DNA of 64,000 nucleotides from Arthrobacter sp. 9AX (GCF_902506095.1 NZ_LR733293.1:3140487-3204486); one strand, 5' to 3'. Numbered from the stretch's first letter, positions 50,274 to 59,350 are shown. Made by a program: numbers and translations. Notes: generated by a model from the sequence alone, not told the origin.

Positions 50274-50939
50274 GTGTTTATGACGGGTCATGACGGTTCT
50301 CCAGAGTGGCTCTTGGTCGTCGGCGCCGGAGTCCTGGGCTTTGCCATCTCCCCCCTCGCCGAGGTCCTCATCGCCAAGCGACTTCCCCGTTTGGGCGGGC
50401 TTCCCGCCCTTCCTGTCAGGATCACGACGGCGGCACTCACCGCCTTGGCGTGCGCAGCCTTTACTCTACGCTTTGGAGTAAGCCTTGCCCTGCCGGCCTT
50501 TATATTTCTGGCCGCATTGGGCGTTCAACTCGCCCGGATTGACGTGGCACTGCATTTGCTGCCGAACCCGCTTGTAATAATGCTGCTGGCGGGTGGTTTT
50601 TTACTCTTTTTAATGCCCGGGTTATTCGATAAGCATGCTGATGATCTCTTGCGTGCGTTTCTTGGGGCAGTCGTTCTGTTTGCCAGCTACCTAATCTTGG
50701 GTCTAATTTCGCCCGGAGGCATCGGGATGGGCGATGTAAAGCTCGCAGCGCCCGTCGGTCTCTACCTCGGGTACTCAGGCTGGAGTCAACTGCTCTACGG
50801 AGGCCTCTTGGGCTTTATCCTGAACGGCCTCATAGCAGTCATGATTCTGAGTCAAAAAAACCGGAGCAAAGCCACAGAGGTAGCCCACGGCCCCTCGATG
50901 CTAGGCGCCACGCTGGTGGTCACCCTGCTGCTCCCGTAA
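50274..50939 (+). CDS. tadV: Prepilin peptidase (A24, TadV/CpaA type)
   Basis: This 221-residue integral membrane aspartic protease should cleave and possibly methylate Flp prepilins. The two catalytic aspartates are D90 (R-I-D-V-A-L) and D154 in the diagnostic G-M-G-D-V-K-L. It lacks the N-terminal zinc/methylase cysteines. GTG start with GGGGG at good spacing. It is strikingly AT-rich in the middle (runs of T) for this genome. It precedes the first Tad locus by 278 bp and is the only such gene in the window, although three pilins need processing. Confidence 0.9.
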   Translation: MFMTGHDGSPEWLLVVGAGVLGFAISPLAEVLIAKRLPRLGGLPALPVRITTAALTALACAAFTLRFGVSLALPAFIFLAALGVQLARIDVALHLLPNPLVIMLLAGGFLLFLMPGLFDKHADDLLRAFLGAVVLFASYLILGLISPGGIGMGDVKLAAPVGLYLGYSGWSQLLYGGLLGFILNGLIAVMILSQKNRSKATEVAHGPSMLGATLVVTLLLP

Positions 50940-51024
50940 CTTTCTCCGGCGCCATTTCGGGCGCCACCTCTGATCAGCTGCGCGCCCGGTCCAAGTAGCG
51001 TGGCAATTTACTTGCTTACCTTTC

Positions 51025-51084
51025 CGAGTACTGCGCCAATCTTTCGAGTACGTACTTTTTTTACCCCATAAGAAAATCGAGTAC
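51025..51084. repeat. Three CGAGTAC boxes upstream of the first Flp pilin
   Basis: CGAGTAC occurs at 51025, 51045 and 51078, spaced 20 and 33 bp, about two and three helix turns. The boxes lie within the 278-bp non-coding region before flp1. They are candidate binding sites for an unidentified regulator. Confidence 0.6.
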
Positions 51085-51217
51085 CACTACGCATTGTTGG
51101 CCCAGCCCCCGAATGACAATCTCTTCTTAGCGAAGTCCAGCCGCTAAGGACTTATGGGGGCAGCTGGAAATTCGTTGAAATCAAACAACCCATTTCACCG
51201 AATTAAAGGAAAATACA

Positions 51218-51445
51218 ATGGCTTCTCTCATGGTCTCGATGATGGCTTTCGTCGCCAGCGTCAAGGATCGCTTCTCCTCCGAAAAGGGTGCCACAGCAAC
51301 CGAATATGCACTCCTGGTTGGGCTTATCGCTCTTGTCCTCGTGGCCGGCGTTGGAATCTTTGGAACGGCGTTGAACACGTGGTTCACCAACCTCGGTGGC
51401 ACCGTCGGTGGCTGGGTAACCAAGACGGGCACCCCTGCCACCTGA
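51218..51445 (+). CDS. flp: Flp-family type IVb pilin, copy 1
   Basis: This 75-residue pilin has a short basic leader with the processing site G|ATATEYALLVGLIALVLVA, with Glu at +5 and Tyr at +6 of the mature form as in Flp pilins. One transmembrane/assembly helix is followed by a Gly/Thr-rich tail. The ATG has AAAGGAAAA upstream. It is the first structural gene of Tad locus 1. Confidence 0.9.
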   Translation: MASLMVSMMAFVASVKDRFSSEKGATATEYALLVGLIALVLVAGVGIFGTALNTWFTNLGGTVGGWVTKTGTPAT

Positions 51446-51516
51446 TTGGTCAAGGGCTCGCGCGTCACACGACGCGCGGGCCCTTCGTCATTTTGCCAAC
51501 CGACCAGGGAGCCACG

Positions 51517-51915
51517 GTGAACCGCAGGTACAAAAATGTTGAGCAAAAGGAGCGAGGCGCAGTCGCCGTAGAGTTCGCCCTTGTTGCTCCGATCCTAATC
51601 GCACTCATCATTGCGATAGTCGAATTTGCCAACGTCTACAACATCCAGGTTTCAGTGACCCAAGCATCCCGTGAGGCTGCCCGGACGATGGCGATCACCA
51701 AGGATGCGACGAAAGCAACCACGGCCGGCAAAGCCGGCGCACCTTCAATCGACGCTTCTCTGCTCACATTCGACTACTCGGCCGCAACCTGCCCCGCGAC
51801 GACGCCAGCCTCAACCGCCGTCGTGACGGTGAAGTACAGCGGCTCGTCATTGACAGGGTTCTTCGGCACCACGCTCTCCGTTACAGGCAAAGGAGCAATG
51901 CAATGCGGCGGCTAG
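51517..51915 (+). CDS. tadE: TadE-like pseudopilin, locus 1
   Basis: This 132-residue minor pseudopilin has the TadE processing signature R-G-A-V-A-V-E-F-A-L and one helix (LVAPILIALIIAIVEFANVY), then a periplasm-side domain ending TGKGAMQCGG. The GTG at 51517 has GGGAG upstream. The next gene overlaps its last 13 bp. Confidence 0.9.
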   Translation: MNRRYKNVEQKERGAVAVEFALVAPILIALIIAIVEFANVYNIQVSVTQASREAARTMAITKDATKATTAGKAGAPSIDASLLTFDYSAATCPATTPASTAVVTVKYSGSSLTGFFGTTLSVTGKGAMQCGG

Positions 51916-52898
51916 TCAAGAAGCTGAGGTCTGCGAAAGAAGGCGAACGCGGAGCGGCGGGAGTAACAGTCGCCGTGATGATGCTCGTCCTCATTGGAGC
52001 TGGCGCCATGGCCGTTGACGTCGGTCAAATCTACACTGAGCGGGCCCAACTTCAGAATGGAGCGGATGCGGGTGCCCTGGCAGTGGCACGCAGCTGCGAT
52101 CCCGGCCCCTGCGCCCCTTCACTTGCGGCACCTTTAGCAAATGCTAATTCGAATGACAACTCCAGCAACGCTAGCGTTGACCTGACCGCACCCGGGAAGG
52201 TGACTGTATCTACGTCAACAAAAACCGGGTCATCCAGCGTTCTAGTGAAACTTTTTGCCAGCGCACTTGACGCTGGCCCGGTCACAGTCGGCGCCAGCGC
52301 GACCGCGACGTGGGGCGGAGCCCCCTTGACCGGTCCGGCTACTCTTCCAATGACATTTGCGCCATGCCAGTTCGACTTTTCTGGCAAAACAGTGGCCATG
52401 TTCAGCAAAGGTAAGAACGTGAACTGTGCCGGGGATTCCTCTTCATCGGGGAAAGTGATCCCAGGCGGTTTTGAATTTATCAAGACCATCAACAGCAAGT
52501 GCACGTCTCAGGTCTACCCGCCAAGCGCCACGAATGAGGATACTACGTTGCCGTTCGTCAAATCGGGTACGGGCGCGAGCATGCCATCTGAGTGCAGCAA
52601 AGGGGCGATGGCATCCTATGTGGGCCAAGTAGTTCTTATCCCCGTTTTCAGCGGCACCAGCGGCACCGGAGATAACGCGGTGTATTACATCAAAGGTTTC
52701 GCAGCCTTCTATCTGGAAGGCTTCAAGATCGGTGGAAGTGACTGTGCTGGTAACTACTCGCTGATTGCAAGCAAATGCGGCGGATCGGAAAACGGGATTC
52801 AGGGGCACTTCCAGAAGTGGGTAGCCGACCCCAGCCTTTACACGGGAGGTGGCTACAGCGAAGGCGGGGCCACACTCCCACCTCAACTCATCAAGTAG
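51903..52898 (+). CDS. tadG: TadG-like Flp pilus assembly protein, locus 1
   Basis: This 331-residue protein has a TadG N-terminal region: RGAAGVTVAVMMLVLIGAGA as the helix, then AVDVGQIYTERAQLQNGADA. A large extracytoplasmic domain follows, with several cysteines and the conserved Y-Y-I-K-G-F-A-A-F. It lacks the Glu+5 of true pilins. It overlaps tadE by 13 bp. A paralogue with the same C-terminal motif lies at 59347-60303. Confidence 0.87.
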   Translation: MRRLVKKLRSAKEGERGAAGVTVAVMMLVLIGAGAMAVDVGQIYTERAQLQNGADAGALAVARSCDPGPCAPSLAAPLANANSNDNSSNASVDLTAPGKVTVSTSTKTGSSSVLVKLFASALDAGPVTVGASATATWGGAPLTGPATLPMTFAPCQFDFSGKTVAMFSKGKNVNCAGDSSSSGKVIPGGFEFIKTINSKCTSQVYPPSATNEDTTLPFVKSGTGASMPSECSKGAMASYVGQVVLIPVFSGTSGTGDNAVYYIKGFAAFYLEGFKIGGSDCAGNYSLIASKCGGSENGIQGHFQKWVADPSLYTGGGYSEGGATLPPQLIK

Positions 52899-52918
52899 TC
52901 ACTACCAAGGGGAAAGCA

Positions 52919-53683
52919 ATGAAAGCACGCCTACTGGGAGGCATTGCCGCATTAGTTGTCGCAATCATAGGCACCGTCCTTCTTTTCAATTACGTCCAGG
53001 GCGCGGACCGCCGCGCCCTTGCAAACACGGAAACGCAGGACGTCCTGGTGGTCAAACAGGAGGTGCCGGCTGGAACGCCGGCAAGCCAACTGTCACAGTA
53101 CGTCATCTCGAAGCCTGTGCCGCGCAGCGCCGTGGCAGCCGATGGCGTACAGGATCTTGGCGCCCTGGGATCCATGGTCACCTCGGTGGCACTAGTCCCG
53201 GGCGAGCAACTGCTCAGCAGCCGGTTGGTCGACGCAAACGCGTATCTCGGCCCCTCACGGGTCGCCGTTCCTGCCGGACTGCAGGAGATCACCCTCCGTC
53301 TGGGAATCGAACGAGTTGTCGGCGGCAAAATCCAGGCCGGTGACACGGTAGGCGTTTTCATCTCCATGGCTGACTCCGGTGGTGCTAACGGCACGCAGCT
53401 CACGTTCCACAAGGTCCTGGTGACGGCTGTTCAGTTCAGTTCGGGGGCAGCCGCCCAGACCCAGGCTCAAGCCACCCAGGCGAGCTCCACAGGGTCACTG
53501 AACGCCGACAAGTCCGCACAGACGTCGAGCGATTCGTACCTGATCACCTTCGCTCGTGACGCTGTGGATACCGAGAAACTGGTCTACGCGGCCGAGTTCG
53601 GCAAGGTCTACCTTTCCAAGGAGCCGGCTGATGCGACTGAAGGCACCAGCGGTGTTGTCAATCAGACGAAGGTATTCAAATGA
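52919..53683 (+). CDS. cpaB: Flp pilus assembly protein CpaB/RcpC, locus 1
   Basis: This 254-residue protein has one N-terminal membrane helix and a SAF domain (DVLVVKQEVPAGTPAS, LVPGEQLLSSRL), then a RcpC/CpaB region. In Gram-negative bacteria CpaB assists the outer-membrane secretin. No secretin gene is visible here, so in this monoderm it may guide the pilus through the wall. ATG 52919 with AAGGGGAAAG upstream. The stop overlaps tadZ by 4 bp. Confidence 0.88.
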   Translation: MKARLLGGIAALVVAIIGTVLLFNYVQGADRRALANTETQDVLVVKQEVPAGTPASQLSQYVISKPVPRSAVAADGVQDLGALGSMVTSVALVPGEQLLSSRLVDANAYLGPSRVAVPAGLQEITLRLGIERVVGGKIQAGDTVGVFISMADSGGANGTQLTFHKVLVTAVQFSSGAAAQTQAQATQASSTGSLNADKSAQTSSDSYLITFARDAVDTEKLVYAAEFGKVYLSKEPADATEGTSGVVNQTKVFK

Positions 53684-54879
53684 GCCGCTTTATCTTGATA
53701 TCACCGTCGGTAGAGTACGAGCGGAAGGTTCGAGCATCGGTGGCTCCGCTCAGCGGATCCCTGCAATTCTTTCAAGCCGCGTACTTGCCCGAATCTCCGG
53801 ATGACATCCTTCGGCAGCAGGCCGGAGAACCGCCTGAAGTTCTGATCCTGGGGCCGGGGTTGCCCAAGGACGAGGCGCTAAAGTTCGCTGCCGTGATGGA
53901 TCTGCAGTACCCGGAGATCAGCATCGTGCTTGCCGCAGACGACGACGGCGAGCTTGCCTTGAGTGCCATGCGCTCCGGTATCCGGGACCTGATGCCGCCG
54001 TCCGCAGACATGGATCAGGTCCGCGCCTTGGTGGAGCGGGCCAGCCTGGCTGCTGCAGGACGTCGTCGCGGGTTGGGCCCTAATACGGCAGAGCGACCAA
54101 CTGCTGAAGGCGGTCGGGTGATCGCAGTCATGTCGCCGAAGGGCGGCGTTGGCAAGACTACGATCGCGAGCAACCTGGCCATCGGCTTGGGGCAGATAGC
54201 ACCGATGAGCGTAGTGGTGGTTGACCTCGATCTTCAGTTCGGTGACATAGCCAGCGGGCTCATGCTCGATCCTGATTTCACCATCACCGACGCCGTAGTC
54301 GGAGCCGCGAGCCAGGATGCCATGGTACTCAAGACCTACCTCTCTCTTCATCCAGGCAACATCTACGTACTGTGCGCCCCCCGCAACCCGATCGACATGG
54401 ACAGGATCACAGGCGAACATGTCAGCCATCTTCTGCGTCAGCTGCGGGCCGAGTTCCAGTATGTAGTCGTAGACACGGCACCTGGTCTTGGTGAGCATGT
54501 GCTGGCAACCCTTGAGCAGGCCACAGACGCTGTCTGGGTTTGCGGAATGGACGTACCCAGCATTCGTGGCCTGCGGACGGGCTTCCAGATTCTTTCCGAA
54601 CTCGACCTCCTCCCAGACCACCGGCACGTTGTCCTCAACATGGCCGACCGCAAGACCGGCCTGAGCGTCCAGGATGTGGAGGCCACCATCGGAGCTCCCG
54701 TCGACATTGTGCTCCCCCGTTCACGGACTGTCCCTTTTTCAACAAACAAGGGTGTTCCCCTCCTGCAGGACGGGAGCCGTGACTCTGCAGCCAAGGGCCT
54801 CCGGCATTTGGTTGACCGTTTCAAACCAAACTGGGAAGCCCCACGCAAGAAGCTCCACAGAAGGGCGGTAGTGCAATGA
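53680..54879 (+). CDS. tadZ: Pilus assembly ATPase TadZ/CpaE, locus 1
   Basis: This 399-residue MinD/ParA-like protein has an atypical receiver-like domain (about 1-125), then the deviant Walker A S-P-K-G-G-V-G-K-T-T at about 142-151 and VVVVDLDLQFGDIA. TadZ marks the pole or site where the pilus machine assembles. It ends in a basic tail. It overlaps cpaB and tadA by 4 bp each. Confidence 0.92.
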   Translation: MSRFILISPSVEYERKVRASVAPLSGSLQFFQAAYLPESPDDILRQQAGEPPEVLILGPGLPKDEALKFAAVMDLQYPEISIVLAADDDGELALSAMRSGIRDLMPPSADMDQVRALVERASLAAAGRRRGLGPNTAERPTAEGGRVIAVMSPKGGVGKTTIASNLAIGLGQIAPMSVVVVDLDLQFGDIASGLMLDPDFTITDAVVGAASQDAMVLKTYLSLHPGNIYVLCAPRNPIDMDRITGEHVSHLLRQLRAEFQYVVVDTAPGLGEHVLATLEQATDAVWVCGMDVPSIRGLRTGFQILSELDLLPDHRHVVLNMADRKTGLSVQDVEATIGAPVDIVLPRSRTVPFSTNKGVPLLQDGSRDSAAKGLRHLVDRFKPNWEAPRKKLHRRAVVQ

Positions 54880-56339
54880 CACTCTCTAACCGATTTGCCA
54901 GGCTGCGCTCCGATGGAAGCAGCACTCCCGATGTGAGCATAGACACTTCACCTGCACCGCAGGCGCCGACAGCTACGCTGAGCGCCTTGCAGCAGGCCCA
55001 GGCCGCCGAACAATCTCAGGCTTCCACACACGTCCAACTCACTGAAGGAATCGCGAGCGAAGCACTGGCGGGGCTGAAGGAGCGGGCGAGCCAGGCCTTG
55101 TATGAACGGCTTGGCTCAAGGATCACCGACTCGTCCCTTGAAGAGTCCGAGCTACACCAGTTCGTCAAGGATGAACTGCGGGCCGTGGTCGACGAAGAAC
55201 AGGTACCTCTGTCGCAAGGGGAACGCCAACGGCTGACCCGCGAGATAATCGACGACGTTCTGGGTCACGGCCCTATGCAGCGCTACCTCGACGACCCCAG
55301 TGTCACGGAAATCATGGTGAACCGGGCGGACCAGATCTACGTGGAGCGCAACGGCCAACTGTTTCTGACTGATACCAAGTTCACCAGCGAAGAAGCCCTG
55401 CGGCGAGTGATTGAGCGCATCGTCACCCGAATTGGCCGCCGCATCGATGAGTCTTCTCCCTTGGTGGACGCCCGGCTCCCCGACGGCTCCCGTGTCAACG
55501 CCATCATCCCGCCCTTGGCCGTCAACGGCGCCTCCCTCACGATCAGAAAGTTCTCGCGGGAAGCACTCACGGTTGAGAAGCTCATTGGCTTTGGAAGCTT
55601 GTCGCCAGAGATGGCGGAGCTGCTCAGAGCCTGCGTGCTGGCCAGGATGAACATCATCGTTTCCGGGGGTACCGGCACTGGCAAGACGACCATGTTGAAC
55701 GTTCTGTCCTCCTTCATCCCGGCTTCGGACCGGATCGTAACCATTGAGGACGCAGTGGAGCTACAGCTTCAACAGGATCACGTGGTCAGGCTGGAAAGCC
55801 GGCCGGCCAACATCGAAGGAAAGGGCGAAGTTTCAATCCGCGACCTGGTCCGCAACTCGCTGCGAATGAGGCCTGACCGAATTGTTGTCGGCGAAGTCCG
55901 TGGAGGTGAGTCGCTGGACATGCTTCAAGCGATGAACACCGGCCATGACGGCTCGATCTCGACTGTTCACGCCAACTCGCCACGGGACGCGGTCGCGCGT
56001 TTGGAAACCCTCGTGCTTATGGCCGGCATGGATCTTCCGTTGCGGGCCATTCGGGAGCAGATCGCTTCGGCTGTGAATCTGATCGTGCACATTTCCCGGC
56101 TTCGGGATGGGTCCCGTCGGGTAACGCATGTAACGGAAGTACAGGGGATGGAAGGGGACATCGTTACGCTCCAAGACGCCTTCGTGTTCGACTACTCTGC
56201 CGGCATCGATGCCAACGGCCGGTTCTTGGGGAAGCCAGTACCCACAGGCGTCCGCCCTCGCTTCACTGACAGGTTCGAGGAACTCGGCATCAGGATCTCC
56301 CCCTCCGTGTTCGGTGCCCAGGCAGCCAGGAGCCGGTGA
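54876..56339 (+). CDS. tadA: Pilus assembly/secretion ATPase TadA/CpaF, locus 1
   Basis: This 487-residue hexameric AAA-like motor powers pilin polymerisation and secretion. A variable N-terminus leads into [18 protein letters not shown], then Walker [15 protein letters not shown] near residue 265, the Asp box [19 protein letters not shown], Walker [15 protein letters not shown] and the His box [13 protein letters not shown]. It is clearly paralogous to the copy at 62275-63771. Confidence 0.96.
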   Translation: MTLSNRFARLRSDGSSTPDVSIDTSPAPQAPTATLSALQQAQAAEQSQASTHVQLTEGIASEALAGLKERASQALYERLGSRITDSSLEESELHQFVKDELRAVVDEEQVPLSQGERQRLTREIIDDVLGHGPMQRYLDDPSVTEIMVNRADQIYVERNGQLFLTDTKFTSEEALRRVIERIVTRIGRRIDESSPLVDARLPDGSRVNAIIPPLAVNGASLTIRKFSREALTVEKLIGFGSLSPEMAELLRACVLARMNIIVSGGTGTGKTTMLNVLSSFIPASDRIVTIEDAVELQLQQDHVVRLESRPANIEGKGEVSIRDLVRNSLRMRPDRIVVGEVRGGESLDMLQAMNTGHDGSISTVHANSPRDAVARLETLVLMAGMDLPLRAIREQIASAVNLIVHISRLRDGSRRVTHVTEVQGMEGDIVTLQDAFVFDYSAGIDANGRFLGKPVPTGVRPRFTDRFEELGIRISPSVFGAQAARSR

Positions 56340-57292
56340 TGGAACTACCAGAGGCCTCAATCGCACCTATGGTCCTGGGTGTGCTGATGATTCTCGCAGC
56401 GATCACCGTGCTGTTCACAGTGGTTCTGAAGTCCAGTCATGTGATTCCGATCGAGAGGCGCCGGCCGGACGTCGCCGCGGCAGCTTCCAAGCTCACCCTC
56501 CTCACCGATACCGCTGTCGGGGCGATTAACAAGAGACTGAAAGGGAAGAACGATTTCCTGGTCAGCCGGGAACGTCTGGAGCGGGCCGGGCTAAAGACTC
56601 AGCCGGCCGACTTCCTTCTGATGATGGGAGCAGGTTCGCTGGCAGGCGCGGTTCTGGGATTCTTACTGGGCGGCCTCTTCTTCGCAGTTCTGGCACTTGC
56701 GGTCGTCCCGGCGGGCATGCTTGCCTATCTCACCGTTCTGACCTCAAGGCGTAAGAGCAAGTTCGACGAACAACTGCCGGACATGCTGCAGATGTTGACC
56801 GGCAGTATGCGTGCCGGGCACAGCCTCCTCCGGGCAATAGATGCTTCTTCACGTGAGTTTGAGGCACCGATGTCGGAAGAGCTGAGCCGAATCGTCAACG
56901 AGACCAGGATCGGTCGGGACCTCGGCGAATCCATGACGGATGTTTCTGAGCGCACTGGGAGTGAGGACTTCGCATGGATCTCACAGGCGATCGAAATCCA
57001 CCGTGAAGTTGGCGGGGACCTGGCAGAGGTCTTGGATCATGTTGGCGAAACAATCCGGGACCGAAACCAGATCCGACGCCAAGTGAAAGCTCTGAGTGCG
57101 GAAGGCAAAATGTCCGCCGCCGTCCTGATGGGTCTTCCTGTGGTCCTCTTCTTTGCGTTGATCTTTATTAATCCGCAGTACTCGAAGACTTTTACGAGCA
57201 CTGTGCCCGGCTATCTGATGCTGGGGGTTGCCGCTGTCATGCTGACCGCCGGCGGTGTCTGGCTCAGCCGTCTGATCAAGCCTAAGTACTAG
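56339..57292 (+). CDS. tadB: Pilus platform protein TadB, locus 1
   Basis: This 317-residue inner-membrane platform protein has a type II secretion F domain (LPDMLQMLTGSMRAGHSLLRA, EIHREVGGDLAEVLDHVGETIR) and four hydrophobic helices. It partners TadC and TadA. The ATG overlaps the tadA stop (TGATG); a GTG 3 nt upstream is an alternative. It is followed by tadC after 10 bp. Confidence 0.93.
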   Translation: MELPEASIAPMVLGVLMILAAITVLFTVVLKSSHVIPIERRRPDVAAAASKLTLLTDTAVGAINKRLKGKNDFLVSRERLERAGLKTQPADFLLMMGAGSLAGAVLGFLLGGLFFAVLALAVVPAGMLAYLTVLTSRRKSKFDEQLPDMLQMLTGSMRAGHSLLRAIDASSREFEAPMSEELSRIVNETRIGRDLGESMTDVSERTGSEDFAWISQAIEIHREVGGDLAEVLDHVGETIRDRNQIRRQVKALSAEGKMSAAVLMGLPVVLFFALIFINPQYSKTFTSTVPGYLMLGVAAVMLTAGGVWLSRLIKPKY

Positions 57293-57302
57293 GAGCAATG
57301 AC

Positions 57303-58175
57303 ATGTCACCAATAGCACTGGGCGCGATGTTGGCAATTGTTCTTCCGATCTCCTATTTGGTTTGGTCGGTGTTCGCTACGGACAGGGTAGCCATACGCAA
57401 CATCCAGGCCAACCTGGGACAACGGGCCAGGAATGCGTCTCAACAGACTTTTTCTGTGGATGCGACTGCCATCGCCCGCAAAATTACCCCTGCGGGATAC
57501 GTTGCCTGGCTGGACAAACAGCTTGCAGCCCTCGGCCGGCCAAAGGAATGGCCCCTTGAACGACTCTTGGTCGTTAAGCCGTTGTTGGCGCTCGCTGGCG
57601 GGATGCTTGGACTGCTTTACTTTCTCGCTTCTCCAGAGCCAGCCAGGTTTGCAATCTTCCTGGCTGCCATTGCTTTCGGATACTTCGCACCTGACCTGCT
57701 CGTGCGCAGCAACGCGGAAAAACGTAGGGCCAAGATCCGACAAGAGCTGCCTAACACCCTGGACCAAATGCTGATCTCCGTACAGGCAGGTCTGGGGTTT
57801 GAGGCTGCAATGGCCCGGACGGCCCAAAACGGAAGCGGGCCGCTCGCAGACGAAATGACCCGCACTCTGCAGGACATGCAGGTAGGTCGTTCCCGGAAGG
57901 AAGCCTACCTGTCAATGTCTGACCGTGTTGATGTCCCGGATCTGCGGTCTTTTATCCGGGCCATTGTCCAAGCGGACGCCTACGGCATTGCCATCGCCAA
58001 GGTGCTGAAGGTTCAAGCCAACGAGATGCGGCTCAAGCGCCGTCAGCGGGCTGAGGAGCATGCCATGAAGATCCCCGTGAAGATTCTTTTTCCGCTGATT
58101 TTCTTCATCTTCCCGACCCTCTTCATCATCCTGCTGGGGCCGGCTGTTATGAACATCGTCGCAGCTTTCTCCTAG
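57303..58175 (+). CDS. tadC: Pilus platform protein TadC, locus 1
   Basis: This 290-residue second platform protein has a type II secretion F domain (LPNTLDQMLISVQAGLGFEAA, ALSDRV-type turn, FIRAIVQADAYGIAIAKVL). It ends in a hydrophobic helix (IPVKILFPLIFFIFPTLFII). Last assembly gene of Tad locus 1; the second pilin begins 8 bp later. Confidence 0.93.
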   Translation: MSPIALGAMLAIVLPISYLVWSVFATDRVAIRNIQANLGQRARNASQQTFSVDATAIARKITPAGYVAWLDKQLAALGRPKEWPLERLLVVKPLLALAGGMLGLLYFLASPEPARFAIFLAAIAFGYFAPDLLVRSNAEKRRAKIRQELPNTLDQMLISVQAGLGFEAAMARTAQNGSGPLADEMTRTLQDMQVGRSRKEAYLSMSDRVDVPDLRSFIRAIVQADAYGIAIAKVLKVQANEMRLKRRQRAEEHAMKIPVKILFPLIFFIFPTLFIILLGPAVMNIVAAFS

Positions 58176-58183
58176 GAGGACTT

Positions 58184-58396
58184 GTGAAACACCTAACGCG
58201 GCTTTTGGGCGTGGCTTCGGCATACTTCGTTGCCTTGCGCGACCAGGAACGCGGCGCCACCGCCACTGAGTACAGCATTCTGGTCGGCTTCATCGCCATA
58301 GTCATTGTGGCCGGAGTCGGTTTGTTTGGGGTTGCACTCGACTCCGTCTTCGGGTTTCTTACCACGGGCATCAGGACAGCACTAGGTATCCCCTAG
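58184..58396 (+). CDS. flp: Flp-family type IVb pilin, copy 2
   Basis: This 70-residue pilin has processing site G|ATATEYSILVGFIAIVIVAGV and a tail ending RTALGIP. GTG start with AGGAGG at optimal spacing, 8 bp after tadC. Its position at the operon end and the strong ribosome site suggest that it is made with the machine rather than as the major early pilin. Confidence 0.9.
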   Translation: MKHLTRLLGVASAYFVALRDQERGATATEYSILVGFIAIVIVAGVGLFGVALDSVFGFLTTGIRTALGIP

Positions 58397-58435
58397 CCAC
58401 GACATGCCCTTCGCGCCATCTGGCGCCCCATAGAC

Positions 58436-58473
58436 CGGACCCCCTCGGCACCCAGAACCGAGGGGGTCCGTTT
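58436..58473 (+). terminator. Terminator of Tad locus 1
   Basis: A perfect 13-bp stem (CGGACCCCCTCGG / CCGAGGGGGTCCG) with a 9-nt loop is followed by TTT. It separates locus 1 from locus 2. Confidence 0.88.
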
Positions 58474-58660
58474 GTGTGCCCGAGTAAGGCCAAAGTCCCA
58501 GCATTAGCGCAGCGAAAACCGAGCAAAAGCGCAAGAAAAGTGCGGCGGTGAAAGCGTTTGCGCAGGATGTTCCAAGATCAGGCGGGAACCCGGTAAACCG
58601 TTGCTAACTTCGTTCTAGTGCTGGTGCAGGGCCAGCCATCCGTCTCGCTCAGGAGTCAAA
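58474..58660. other. Intergenic region before Tad locus 2, phased A-tracts
   Basis: AAAA tracts start at 58515, 58525 and 58536, spaced 10 and 11 bp, which should bend the DNA. No sequence like the CGAGTAC boxes of locus 1 was found. This presumably holds the locus 2 promoter, which I could not assign. Confidence 0.5.
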
Positions 58661-58870
58661 ATGCTTTCTCTCTACACTAACCTCATGACCCGTCTTCGCA
58701 ACGACGAAAAGGGCGCCACCGCAGTCGAATACGGCATTATGGTTGCCCTTATCGCGGTCGTCATCATCGTCGCTGTCAGCACCCTTGGGGGCACGCTTAC
58801 TGACATGTTCAATGGCGTCAACGATGACATCCTCAACCCTCCCGCACCTGCCGCCCCCGCCGCCAACTAG
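58661..58870 (+). CDS. flp: Flp-family type IVb pilin, copy 3
   Basis: This 69-residue pilin has processing site G|ATAVEYGIMVALIAVVIIVAV, then a short tail ending in Ala/Pro. It is the first gene of Tad locus 2; the ATG has AGGAG about 9 nt upstream. It differs from pilins 1 and 2 in the +4 Val and in the tail, so the two loci probably build distinct filaments. Confidence 0.9.
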   Translation: MLSLYTNLMTRLRNDEKGATAVEYGIMVALIAVVIIVAVSTLGGTLTDMFNGVNDDILNPPAPAAPAAN

Positions 58871-58960
58871 TCGGCAAACCACCCCTTCCGTTCCGGACCC
58901 CATATCGAAACGGCGGGACTCTGCCGGCAGAAACAAGCAACCCAAGAGGAGGTGCAGCAG

Positions 58961-59350
58961 GTGTCCCACGATTCGGAGCGCGGCGCGGCCGCCGTCGAAT
59001 TCGCGATCCTGTTGCCCCTCCTCCTGATGCTTGTCCTGGGAACCATCGAATTCGGCCGCGCCTACAACGCGCAGATCACGCTTACCAACGCAGCCCGCGA
59101 CGGCGTCCGCGTCATGGCCATCTCCGGGAACCAGACCGCCGCGCGTTCGGCGGCCAGGAACGCAGCAGCTTCGCTTTCCCCCGGATTGCAGGACACGAAC
59201 ATACAGTTCGGCACGGTGTGTCCCTCAACTATTCCCGCTGGCACAAGCCCGCAAACCACTTTCACCATCAACTACACGCTTTCCACCATCACCGGTGTCG
59301 CGGGGCCTTTCCCGATCACAGGCAAAGGGGTCATGCTGTGCGGCGGATGA
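58961..59350 (+). CDS. tadE: TadE-like pseudopilin, locus 2
   Basis: This 129-residue TadE family protein has R-G-A-A-A-V-E-F-A-I and helix LLPLLLMLVLGTIEFGRAYN, and ends TGKGVMLCGG like its locus 1 paralogue. I chose the GTG at 58961 because AGGAGG lies 10 nt upstream; the earlier in-frame GTG is inside that site. It overlaps the next gene by 4 bp. Confidence 0.88.
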   Translation: MSHDSERGAAAVEFAILLPLLLMLVLGTIEFGRAYNAQITLTNAARDGVRVMAISGNQTAARSAARNAAASLSPGLQDTNIQFGTVCPSTIPAGTSPQTTFTINYTLSTITGVAGPFPITGKGVMLCGG

